A stretch of 5,354 nucleotides of DNA from SIG480 sp045595605 (GCA_045595605.1 JAZOAS010000160.1:1-5354), one strand, 5' to 3'; counted from the first letter of the stretch, positions 1 through 5,354 are shown. Translations and numbers: made by a program. Notes: generated from the sequence alone by a model not told the origin.

Positions 1-1335
1 AAGGACAAGAAGAAAAAGGACATCGGTATAATTTTCCTCGGCTTTGCAACGCTTATGTTCGGTATGGAAACGATGTCGGGGGCTGTCAAAGGGCTTCGCG
101 ATGTTCCCGCGTTTGCAGAGATGTTTATTATGTTCAAAAACCCGATTCTCGGTGTGCTTGCAGGTGCGGTTCTTACGGCTATTATCCAGTCAAGCTCGGC
201 ATCCGTCGGTATCCTTCAGGCGCTTGCCGTTACGGGGCAGGTAAGCTACGGTGCGGCAATCCCGATTATCATGGGACAGAACATAGGTACATGTATAACG
301 GCGATTTTATCGTCCTTTGGCACGAACAGAAATGCAAAGCGCGCAGCGCTTGTCCATCTTTCGTTTAATGTACTTGGAACGGTGATTTGCCTTGCGGTAT
401 TTTCTGTTGCAAAAGCGTTTTTTGATGTTCCGCTGTTTGACCAAAGCGCATCAATGGCGGGCATTGCAATTGCGCACTCAGTGTTTAATGTTGTATGCAC
501 GGCAATTCTCTTCCCGATGTCGGGACTTTTGGAAAAAATCGCAATCAAGCTCATTCCTGATGCAAAAAGCGAGGAGGCGTGTGTCAGGATTGACGAGCGT
601 CTTCTCAAAACTCCGCCGGTTGCGCTTGAGCAGTGCCACGCTCTTGCAATAGAGATGTTTGACTGCGCGGCAGAGGCTTTGCGCGGCGGTATCTCGGCGT
701 TTACCGCATATTCCAAGGAGCTTGCGGAGGAAATTTGCGAAAAAGAAGAAAAAACCGACCGTTATGAAGATGTTATTGGAACCTTCCTCGTAAAACTCAG
801 CTCCTATGACCTTTCGAAAAATGACAGCGCAGAGGCGGCAAAGCTTCTCAAACTCATTGGAGATTTTGAGAGAATTTCAGACCACGGTGTAAATCTCTTA
901 AAGTCTGCTGAGGAGCTTCGCGAGAAGCAAATTGAGCTTACAGATGCGGCGGTTTCTGAGCTTATGGTCATTTTCAATGCAACGGATGAAATTCTCGACA
1001 CTACCCGCCGTGCATTTGTCGAAAATGATATGAATGCGGCACACAGCGTTGAGCCGATTGAGCAGGTAATTGACAACCTCAAAGAGATACTCCGAGCAAG
1101 ACACATTCTCAGACTTCAGCAGGGCGAATGCTCAATTGAAGCGGGCTTTGTATGGTCTGACATTCTTACGAATATCGGAAGATGCTCCGACCATTGCTCG
1201 AATATCGCAGGCTGTGTAACGGATATGGCAACGGCGTCGTTCAATTTGCACGAGTCAATAAGGGCGTTCCGTGACAATGACAGTATGTTTAAAGAAAAGT
1301 ACAACGAATACAGCAAAAAATATCAGATTGGCTAA
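1..1335 (+). CDS. Na/Pi cotransporter family protein with C-terminal PhoU-like domain (5' end missing)
   Basis: The reading frame is already open at base 1, so the N-terminus lies upstream; 444 residues are visible. Family knowledge: NptA/PNaS proteins are inner-membrane Na+-coupled phosphate transporters built from two inverted repeats, each with a QSSSA-type motif. Seen here: a hydrophobic segment with FGMETMSG (about 18-26), then the second-repeat motif QSSSAS (63-68), then GQNIGT (92-97). Further hydrophobic stretches run at about 117-141 and 151-177, and the rest is a soluble helical region. That region carries PhoU-like signatures: DRYED (253-257), ERISDH (290-295) and a second-repeat counterpart GRCSDH (393-398). 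Fused PhoU domains are common in bacterial members and are thought to sense or gate phosphate transport. A strong hairpin follows the stop codon, so this is the last gene of its transcript. Transport of phosphate itself is inferred from the family; a PhoU-tailed exporter or regulator cannot be excluded. Confidence 0.9.
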   Translation, partial: KDKKKKDIGIIFLGFATLMFGMETMSGAVKGLRDVPAFAEMFIMFKNPILGVLAGAVLTAIIQSSSASVGILQALAVTGQVSYGAAIPIIMGQNIGTCITAILSSFGTNRNAKRAALVHLSFNVLGTVICLAVFSVAKAFFDVPLFDQSASMAGIAIAHSVFNVVCTAILFPMSGLLEKIAIKLIPDAKSEEACVRIDERLLKTPPVALEQCHALAIEMFDCAAEALRGGISAFTAYSKELAEEICEKEEKTDRYEDVIGTFLVKLSSYDLSKNDSAEAAKLLKLIGDFERISDHGVNLLKSAEELREKQIELTDAAVSELMVIFNATDEILDTTRRAFVENDMNAAHSVEPIEQVIDNLKEILRARHILRLQQGECSIEAGFVWSDILTNIGRCSDHCSNIAGCVTDMATASFNLHESIRAFRDNDSMFKEKYNEYSKKYQIG

Positions 1336-1340
1336 GTGAC

Positions 1341-1372
1341 AGACCGGAAATGAAAATCATTTCCGGTCTTTT
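1341..1372 (+). terminator. Rho-independent terminator after the Na/Pi transporter gene
   Basis: Bases 1341-1353 (AGACCGGAAATGA) pair perfectly with 1357-1369 (TCATTTCCGGTCT), giving a 13-bp stem with an AAA loop. The stem runs into a short T run at 1369-1372. It starts 6 bases after the stop codon, so it most likely ends the transporter transcript and separates it from the alcohol dehydrogenase. The T tract is short, but the stem is long and has a GC-rich core. Confidence 0.85.
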
Positions 1373-1414
1373 GCATATTCCTTAGAAACAAACACAAAAT
1401 AAGGTAAAATGTGC

Positions 1415-1422
1415 AAAGGAGA
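1415..1422 (+). promoter_or_regulatory. Ribosome binding site that fixes the alcohol dehydrogenase start
   Basis: AAAGGAGA lies 6 bases before the ATG at 1429. An in-frame GTG at 1411 sits upstream of this site and cannot use it, so ATG 1429 is the start. No convincing promoter was found in the 56 bases between the preceding hairpin and this ATG. The best weak match is TTGCAT at 1371-1376 with CAAAAT at 1395-1400, spacer 18. Confidence 0.85.
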
Positions 1423-1428
1423 TTTTGT

Positions 1429-2487
1429 ATGAAAGGCTATGCGATGCTTAAAATCGGAAAGACCGGCTGGATAGAAAAGGAAAGACCAAAGTGCGGTGAG
1501 CTTGATGCGATCTGCCGCCCTATTGCGCTTGCGCCTTGTACCTCGGACATACACACCGTATGGGAAGGCGCACTCGGTGAACGAGAGAATATGATTCTCG
1601 GCCATGAGGCGGTCGGTGAGGTTGTTGAGGTCGGAAGCCTTGTCCGTGATTTTGAACCGGGAGACCGCGTTCTCATTTCCGCAATCACTCCTGACTGGGG
1701 AAAGACAGAGGCACAGGGCGGATTCTCCATGCACTCGGGCGGAATGCTCTCAGGCTGGAAGTTCTCAAACTTCAAAGACGGTGTATTCGGCGAATACTTC
1801 CATATAAACGAGGCTGATGCGAACCTCGCACACCTCCCCGACGGTATGGACATTCGTGCGGCGTGTATGATAAGCGATATGGTTCCGACTGGCGTTCACG
1901 GTGCAGAGCTTTGCGATATTCAGTTCGGTGATAATGTTGCCGTTATCGGTATAGGTCCTGTCGGGCTTATGTCGGTCGCGGCAGCGGCTATTGGCGGAGC
2001 AGCAAAGATTTACGCTGTGGGCTCGCGTCCGAACTGTGTGGCTCTTGCAAAGGAATACGGCGCAACGGAGATTGTAAATTACCGCGAGGGAAATATTGCA
2101 GACCAGATTTTAAAGCTTACAGACGGCAAAGGCGTTGACAAGGTAATTGTCGCGGGCGGTGACAACGACACATTTACAGATGCTGTGAGAATGTTAAAAC
2201 CCGGCGGAATAATCGGAAATGTAAACTATCTCGGCGAGGGTGATTCAGTAAAGATTCCGCGCGTTGAATGGGGTTGCGGAATGGGACATAAGGATATCCG
2301 TGGCGGGCTGATGCCGGGCGGACGGCTTCGCTCAGAGCGACTTGCAAGACTCGTAATGGCAGGCAGGCTTCATCCTGAAAAACTCGTAACTCACACCTTC
2401 CACGGCTTTGACGGAATAGAAGAGGCGCTCATGCTCATGAAAGATAAACCGCGCGACCTTATAAAACCGCTTGTCCTTATTGACTAA
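1429..2487 (+). CDS. adh: NADP-dependent secondary alcohol dehydrogenase (zinc-containing, isopropanol dehydrogenase type)
   Basis: This encodes a 352-aa cytosolic medium-chain dehydrogenase that interconverts secondary alcohols and ketones (also some aldehydes) with NADP(H). From memory it matches the Thermoanaerobacter brockii / Clostridium beijerinckii enzymes along its whole length, and the T. brockii enzyme is also 352 aa. Catalytic zinc ligands fall at the expected positions: Cys37 (APCTSD), His59 and Glu60 (GHEAVG), and Asp150 (ISDM). The structural-zinc four-cysteine lobe is absent, as in that subgroup. The Rossmann motif GIGPVG lies at 174-179. Gly198-Ser199-Arg200 and Tyr218, the known NADP phosphate-binding residues of this subgroup, are all present, so NADP(H) rather than NAD(H) is predicted. 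The start is ATG 1429, with AAAGGAGA upstream. Hairpins on both sides make it look monocistronic. Inferred role: NADPH balancing during fermentation. The physiological substrate cannot be read from sequence. Confidence 0.95.
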   Translation: MKGYAMLKIGKTGWIEKERPKCGELDAICRPIALAPCTSDIHTVWEGALGERENMILGHEAVGEVVEVGSLVRDFEPGDRVLISAITPDWGKTEAQGGFSMHSGGMLSGWKFSNFKDGVFGEYFHINEADANLAHLPDGMDIRAACMISDMVPTGVHGAELCDIQFGDNVAVIGIGPVGLMSVAAAAIGGAAKIYAVGSRPNCVALAKEYGATEIVNYREGNIADQILKLTDGKGVDKVIVAGGDNDTFTDAVRMLKPGGIIGNVNYLGEGDSVKIPRVEWGCGMGHKDIRGGLMPGGRLRSERLARLVMAGRLHPEKLVTHTFHGFDGIEEALMLMKDKPRDLIKPLVLID

Positions 2488-2493
2488 AATGAT

Positions 2494-2531
2494 TAGAAAC
2501 TGCCTTTATCTATAGGTAAAGGCAGTTTCTA
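2494..2531 (+). terminator. Hairpin terminator after the alcohol dehydrogenase
   Basis: Bases 2495-2508 (AGAAACTGCCTTTA) pair perfectly with 2517-2530 (TAAAGGCAGTTTCT). One more outer T-A pair (2494/2531) and two inner pairs, one of them G-U, are possible, leaving a TATA loop. The hairpin begins 6 bases after the stop codon. The T-rich part is inside the 3' arm and there is no clean U tract after it, so termination efficiency is less certain than the stem itself. Confidence 0.75.
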
Positions 2532-2539
2532 CTTTAAGT

Positions 2540-2553
2540 AGGTTGATAAACCT
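2540..2553. promoter_or_regulatory. Candidate operator: small dyad over the -35 box of the HTH gene
   Basis: AGGTT-GATA-AACCT is a perfect 5-bp inverted repeat with a 4-base spacer that overlaps the -35 hexamer of the promoter for the downstream HTH regulator. Short dyads over promoter elements are typical XRE-family operators. Autoregulation is an inference, and a 5-bp dyad can arise by chance. Confidence 0.35.
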
Positions 2554-2571
2554 GGGGAACGAATATATAAT
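2543..2571 (+). promoter_or_regulatory. Sigma-A-type promoter for the HTH/desulfoferrodoxin gene
   Basis: The -35 is TTGATA (2543-2548, 5 of 6 to consensus), the spacer is 17 bases and the -10 is TATAAT (2566-2571, perfect). Transcription would start near 2578, giving a very short leader just ahead of the ribosome binding site. Confidence 0.8.
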
Positions 2572-2580
2572 CTTTATTAC

Positions 2581-2588
2581 GGAGGTGG
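2581..2588 (+). promoter_or_regulatory. Ribosome binding site of the HTH gene
   Basis: GGAGGTGG, a near-perfect anti-16S match, lies 4-7 bases before ATG 2593. It supports that start codon. Confidence 0.85.
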
Positions 2589-2592
2589 CAGA

Positions 2593-3264
2593 ATGAATCA
2601 GTACATAACAGGCGCGACCATAAAGACTTTGCGCGAAAAGAATAATCTGACACAAGGCGAGCTTGCCGAAAAGCTTGGTATTTCGGACAAAGCCGTGTCC
2701 AAATGGGAAACGGGAAGGGGATATCCTGATATTACGCTTCTTGAGCCTATTGCAAATGTTTTCGGTGTTTCCGTCGCAGAACTCATTTCGGGAAACACCA
2801 TAAGTAATGTGAATATATCGGCGAATATGCTTCGCTCGAAATTCTATATCTGCCCCGTTTGCGGAAACATAATTCATACTATGGGCGAGGCAGTTATCTA
2901 CTGTCACGGCGTTGCGCTCGTGCCACAGCAGGCGGAAGAGAGTGATGAAGAGCATAAAGTATTTATCGGAAAAGTTGAGGATGACTATTTCGTCCGCATT
3001 GAGCATGATATGACGAAGGTGCATTACATCTCGTTTATTGCGGCGCTGTATGCAGACAGAATACAGCTTGCGAAGCTTTATCCCGAGGGTGAGGCTGAGG
3101 CGAGGTTTGAAATTCGCGGTGCGAAAAAGATTTTGTATTACTGCAATAAGCATGGACTTTTTTCAGTTAATGTCGTAAGGGGAATTGATGACAGAGAGCT
3201 GTCATACGACGATTCGAAAGAGCGACGCGAGCTTGAAAAAATGGCGGGGAAGCTGTTTGGGTAA
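2593..3264 (+). CDS. XRE-family helix-turn-helix protein fused to a desulfoferrodoxin / superoxide-reductase-like domain
   Basis: This encodes a 223-aa protein. Residues about 7-62 form an HTH_3/XRE DNA-binding domain (IKTLREKNNLTQGELAEKLG, then SDKAVSKWETGRGYPD). Residues about 84-195 align by eye to desulfoferrodoxin. The N-terminal rubredoxin-like part reads YICPVCGN with Cys87 and Cys90, then Cys104-His105 where desulforedoxin has Cys-Cys. The C-terminal superoxide-reductase part keeps all five expected iron ligands: His121, His138 and His144 (HDMTKVHY), Cys184 and His187 (CNKHGLF). Spacing is exact for the last four, and the loop between His121 and His138 is 3 residues shorter than usual. 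The residue before His121 is Glu (EEH) where the enzyme has a functionally important Lys (EKH). A charged helical tail ends the protein. Inference: a transcription regulator with a redox or superoxide-responsive iron site; catalysis is not excluded. It has its own promoter and no obvious operon partner, so its targets are unknown. Confidence 0.88.
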   Translation: MNQYITGATIKTLREKNNLTQGELAEKLGISDKAVSKWETGRGYPDITLLEPIANVFGVSVAELISGNTISNVNISANMLRSKFYICPVCGNIIHTMGEAVIYCHGVALVPQQAEESDEEHKVFIGKVEDDYFVRIEHDMTKVHYISFIAALYADRIQLAKLYPEGEAEARFEIRGAKKILYYCNKHGLFSVNVVRGIDDRELSYDDSKERRELEKMAGKLFG

Positions 3265-3289
3265 AAAGTCAAAAATATATTTGACTTTT
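3264..3289 (+). terminator. A/T-rich hairpin after the HTH gene, possible weak terminator
   Basis: Bases 3264-3273 (AAAAGTCAAA) pair with 3280-3289 (TTTGACTTTT) around an AATATA loop, starting at the last base of the stop codon. The 10-bp stem has only two G-C pairs and its T run is inside the arm, so it would be a weak terminator. The 3' arm also holds the -35 box of the next promoter, so part of this symmetry could be incidental. Confidence 0.45.
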
Positions 3290-3309
3290 GGCTCAAAATG
3301 AAGTAAAAT
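3281..3309 (+). promoter_or_regulatory. Promoter of the pheST T-box transcript
   Basis: The -35 is TTGACT (3281-3286, 5 of 6), the spacer is 17 bases and the -10 is TAAAAT (3304-3309, 5 of 6). The predicted start, about 3316, is right at the first base of the T-box Stem I (3317), which independently supports the call. Confidence 0.8.
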
Positions 3310-3316
3310 AAGCTTT

Positions 3317-3566
3317 AGGCTATGAAAATGTGTAAGTAGCGGTTATTTATTCATAAAAGAGAACGGAAATCAAAGGCTGTGAGTTTCCGGTATGAAGGTA
3401 ACGCGTGAATTTCAGCATCGGAGCCTTCTGCGAAAACCGCTTCGGATTAAGCAGAGTGTCGGCGTCCACGACATGACGCTACCATGAGTGCAGAAAGCGA
3501 TTTCTGAATTTGGGTGGTACCGCGGGCAATTTCAGCTCGTCCCGATTATCGGGGCGAGCTTTTTTT
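3317..3566 (+). promoter_or_regulatory. T-box riboswitch leader, tRNA-Phe responsive
   Basis: The leader senses uncharged tRNA and permits read-through into pheST. Proposed folds: the Stem I base is 3317-3321 with 3422-3426 (AGGCT/AGCCT). The specifier loop has AGTA (3335-3338) opposite GAA (3407-3409), and the specifier codon is TTC (3411-3413, Phe) followed by A. The distal arm has CGGAAA (3364-3369) with TTTCCG (3384-3389). The Stem IIA/B pseudoknot pairs 3456-3461 with 3469-3474, and loop bases GCGTC (3462-3466) with GACGC (3475-3479). Stem III is CAGAAA-GCGA-TTTCTG (3491-3506). The T-box sequence TGGGTGGTACCGCG is at 3511-3524. In its TGGT bulge, T3518 would pair with discriminator A, as in tRNA-Phe. 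The antiterminator uses GGG/GCG (3512-3514, 3522-3524) with CGTCCC (3538-3543), which is also the 5' arm of the terminator. The motifs are seen directly; the fold was done by hand. Confidence 0.95.
3534..3566 (+). terminator. T-box regulated terminator of the pheST leader
   Basis: AGCTCGTCCCGA (3534-3545) pairs with TCGGGGCGAGCT (3549-3560) over 12 bp including one G-U pair, with a TTA loop, followed by seven T residues (3560-3566). Its 5' arm contains the CGTCCC that would otherwise form the antiterminator, so the two structures are mutually exclusive. Confidence 0.95.
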
Positions 3567-3592
3567 ATTCTATAAACGAAAGGAAGAGAAAA

Positions 3593-4645
3593 ATGTCAGA
3601 GAAGACAAACGAACTCAAGGCGCAGGTTTTGTCAGAGCTTGAAGCTTGTGAAACCATGGAAGCGCTCGAAGAAATAAGAGTTAAATATCTCGGCAAGAAG
3701 GGTCTTGTAACAGAGCTTTTGAAGGATATGAAGAACCTTTCTCCCGAGGAGAAAAAAACATTCGGTCAGGCAGTAAATGTCCTCAAGGAAGAGGTGTCCT
3801 GCCAGATTTCCGAAAAGCGCGAGGCGATAAGACTTAAAGAGATTGAAAGGGAAAATAACCTTATGCCGGAGTTTGATGTTTCTATTCCTGCAGACCTTTC
3901 TCGCGGTTCATATCATCCGATAACGCTTGTTCAGCGCCAGTGCGAAGAGATTTTCCGCTCAATGGGCTTCGCTGTTGAAGATTACAGCGAAATCGTAACT
4001 GACTACGAGTGCTTCGAGGCGCTCAATATCCCGAAGAATCATCCGGCACGCGATATGCAGGATACATACTATCTCGAAAACGGTCAGCTCCTCAAGTCAC
4101 ATACTTCCGCTGCGCAGAACGCGATTTATAAGAAGTATAAGGACGCGCTCATAAACGAGGGTAAGCCGATTAAGGCAATTTTCCCGGGCCGTTGCTTCAG
4201 AAACGAAGCGACAGATGCTTGCCACGAGAATACCTTCTTCCAGATGGAAGGCGTTATGGTAGATAAGAACATCTCCATCTCAAACCTCATCTTCTTTATG
4301 AATACGATGCTTTCAGAGGTGTTCCAGAAGGATATCAAGGTTCGCCTCCGTCCCGGGTTCTTCCCGTTTGTTGAGCCGGGCTTTGAGCTTGATATAAGCT
4401 GTCTCATCTGCGGCGGCGAGGGTTGCGCTTCCTGTAAGCACAGCGGCTGGCTTGAGCTTTGCCCCTGCGGTATGATTCACCCTGAAGTTTTAAAAGCAGG
4501 CGGAATTGACCCCGAGGAATATACAGGCTTTGCTTTCGGCCTCGGTCTTACCCGACTTGCGATGATGAAATACGGCGTAAAAGATATTCGTGACTTAAAC
4601 TCAGGAAGCCTCAAGGTTCTTTCTCAGTTTACTGACGACAAATAA
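3593..4645 (+). CDS. pheS: Phenylalanine--tRNA ligase alpha subunit
   Basis: This encodes the catalytic alpha subunit (350 aa) of the alpha2-beta2 cytosolic enzyme that attaches Phe to tRNA-Phe. The N-terminal helical region (1 to about 90) is the coiled-coil arm that contacts tRNA. The class II catalytic core follows: motif 1 region HPARDMQDTYY (150-160), substrate-pocket region KSHTSAAQ (168-175), motif 2 GRCFRNEATDACHENTFFQM (199-218) and motif 3 GFAFGLGLTRLAMMKYG (312-328). A CxxC-x4-CxxC knuckle (Cys270, 273, 278, 281) matches that in Bacillus-type PheS. Two extra cysteines (290, 292, LCPCGM) stand where Bacillus has LGAGM. Motif 3 has Thr320 before the invariant Arg321, where Glu is usual. 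The start is ATG 3593, with GGAAG (3582-3586) upstream; an in-frame GTG at 3488 lies inside the leader before the terminator and is not credible. pheT follows after 17 bases. Confidence 0.96.
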   Translation: MSEKTNELKAQVLSELEACETMEALEEIRVKYLGKKGLVTELLKDMKNLSPEEKKTFGQAVNVLKEEVSCQISEKREAIRLKEIERENNLMPEFDVSIPADLSRGSYHPITLVQRQCEEIFRSMGFAVEDYSEIVTDYECFEALNIPKNHPARDMQDTYYLENGQLLKSHTSAAQNAIYKKYKDALINEGKPIKAIFPGRCFRNEATDACHENTFFQMEGVMVDKNISISNLIFFMNTMLSEVFQKDIKVRLRPGFFPFVEPGFELDISCLICGGEGCASCKHSGWLELCPCGMIHPEVLKAGGIDPEEYTGFAFGLGLTRLAMMKYGVKDIRDLNSGSLKVLSQFTDDK

Positions 4646-4662
4646 GAAAGGAGAGGAAATAA

Positions 4663-5354
4663 ATGTTTTTATCAATGAACTGGATTTCGGACTTTGTTGA
4701 TTTGTCCGGTCTTGACAAGCTTTCGCTTATCAATAAATTTTCCCTCTCCACAGCAGAGGTTGAAAACGAAATTTTCTTCAAGGGAAGCGATATTTCGGGT
4801 ATTGTTGTTGCGGAGATTATGTCCGTTGAGAATCACCCCGAATCAAAAAAGCTTCACCTCTTGAAGGTTGATGCAGGTGAAGACGAGCTTATCGATGTTG
4901 TCTGCGGTGCTCCGAATGTACGCGTCGGTATGAAGACCGCCTTTGCAAAGCTCGGTGCGAAAATCGGAGAGATTGAAATTGCGCCGAGAAAGCTTGCGGG
5001 ATATACCTCCTGCGGTATGTGCTGTTCAGAGCGCGAGCTCGGTCTTTCCGACAGTAACGACGGCATTATGGACCTTGATGTAAGCCTTAAAAACGGTACT
5101 GACCTTAAAGATATCTTTGAAATTGACGATATTATCTTCGAGGTTGATAACAAGTCGCTCACAAACCGTCCTGACCTCTGGGGTCACTACGGTATTGCCC
5201 GTGAGTTTGCGGCGATTGCAGGTCGCGAGCTCCGCCCGATTCCGACGGTTGACCTTGAGCAGTATAAAAGCCTTCCGAAGCTTGATGTAAAAATCGAAGA
5301 CCCGCTTTGCTACCGCTACTCAGCACTCCGCTTTGAGAATATTTCAAAGCATGT
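4663..5354 (+). CDS. pheT: Phenylalanine--tRNA ligase beta subunit (3' end missing)
   Basis: The first 230 residues of the beta subunit (about 800 aa in most bacteria) are visible, and the frame is open to the window end. MFLSMNWISDFVDL is the typical N-terminus. Residues about 44-150 form the EMAP-II/OB-fold tRNA-binding domain, with NHPESKKLHLLKVD (57-70), VVCGAPNVRVGMKT (79-92) and SCGMCCSERELGLSD (116-130). A B1-domain return strand contains FEVDNKSLTNRPDLWGHYGI (159-178), a strongly conserved PheT signature. The B3/B4 editing domain, which hydrolyses mischarged Tyr-tRNA-Phe, should follow and is only beginning here. The start is ATG 4663, with AAAGGAG (4647-4653) upstream. It is co-transcribed with pheS and so is under T-box control. 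Confidence 0.96.
   Translation, partial: MFLSMNWISDFVDLSGLDKLSLINKFSLSTAEVENEIFFKGSDISGIVVAEIMSVENHPESKKLHLLKVDAGEDELIDVVCGAPNVRVGMKTAFAKLGAKIGEIEIAPRKLAGYTSCGMCCSERELGLSDSNDGIMDLDVSLKNGTDLKDIFEIDDIIFEVDNKSLTNRPDLWGHYGIAREFAAIAGRELRPIPTVDLEQYKSLPKLDVKIEDPLCYRYSALRFENISKH

Noticed and set aside
246..716. 156-aa open frame on the - strand, and other antisense frames under the transporter
   Set aside because: They are shadow frames of the Na/Pi transporter coding sequence with no motif or ribosome binding site.
1382..1410. TTAGAA-17-TAAAAT as a promoter for the alcohol dehydrogenase
   Set aside because: The -35 matches only 3 of 6 and transcription would begin inside the ribosome binding site, so it could not make a translatable leader.
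1411..1428. GTG start at 1411 for the alcohol dehydrogenase
   Set aside because: It lies upstream of and overlaps the ribosome binding site. ATG 1429 gives exactly the family N-terminus (MKGYAML) and the 352-aa length with matching residue numbering.
1437..1853. 138-aa and 125-aa antisense frames over the alcohol dehydrogenase N-terminal half
   Set aside because: The codon pattern and residue-by-residue family match are on the + strand; the antisense products resemble nothing.
2506..3153. 215-aa open frame on the - strand opposite the HTH/desulfoferrodoxin gene
   Set aside because: It is antisense to a gene with clear domains, promoter and ribosome binding site. Its translation shows no recognisable motif and it runs into the hairpin region.
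3488..3592. 35-residue N-terminal extension of pheS starting at GTG 3488
   Set aside because: The extension would be encoded by T-box Stem III, the T-box sequence and the terminator. ATG 3593 has its own ribosome binding site and gives the normal PheS length and N-terminus.

Overview
The window looks like an ordinary chromosomal stretch from a low-to-moderate GC Firmicute of the class Clostridia, probably an uncultured anaerobe; this is an inference. The support is a tRNA-Phe T-box leader in front of pheST, AGGAGG-type ribosome binding sites, consensus sigma-A-type promoters, a Thermoanaerobacter/Clostridium-type NADP-dependent secondary alcohol dehydrogenase, and a desulfoferrodoxin-like domain, which is typical of anaerobes. 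All real genes lie on the + strand.

Layout: (1) positions 1-1335 hold the 3' part of a Na+/phosphate-cotransporter-like gene with a C-terminal PhoU-like domain, closed by a strong hairpin. (2) Positions 1429-2487 hold a complete zinc-dependent, probably NADP(H)-specific secondary alcohol dehydrogenase of 352 aa, followed by a second strong hairpin. (3) A near-consensus promoter with a small dyad over its -35 box drives positions 2593-3264, a 223-aa protein joining an XRE-type helix-turn-helix to a desulfoferrodoxin/superoxide-reductase-like domain that keeps all five expected iron ligands. (4) An A/T-rich hairpin overlaps the next promoter, which starts a complete T-box leader (about 3317-3566) with a UUC specifier, a Stem II pseudoknot, Stem III, the T-box sequence and a terminator. 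(5) The leader controls pheS (3593-4645) and pheT (4663 to beyond the window), the two subunits of phenylalanyl-tRNA synthetase.

The genes form four separate transcription units rather than one pathway. pheST are co-transcribed and controlled by uncharged tRNA-Phe through the leader. The alcohol dehydrogenase would reoxidise or supply NADP(H) in fermentation, and the transporter concerns phosphate.

The most interesting item is the helix-turn-helix/desulfoferrodoxin fusion. It looks like a DNA-binding protein that carries a superoxide-reductase-type iron site with an altered second-sphere residue, so a redox or superoxide sensor is plausible. No mobile element, CRISPR array or tRNA/rRNA gene was seen.
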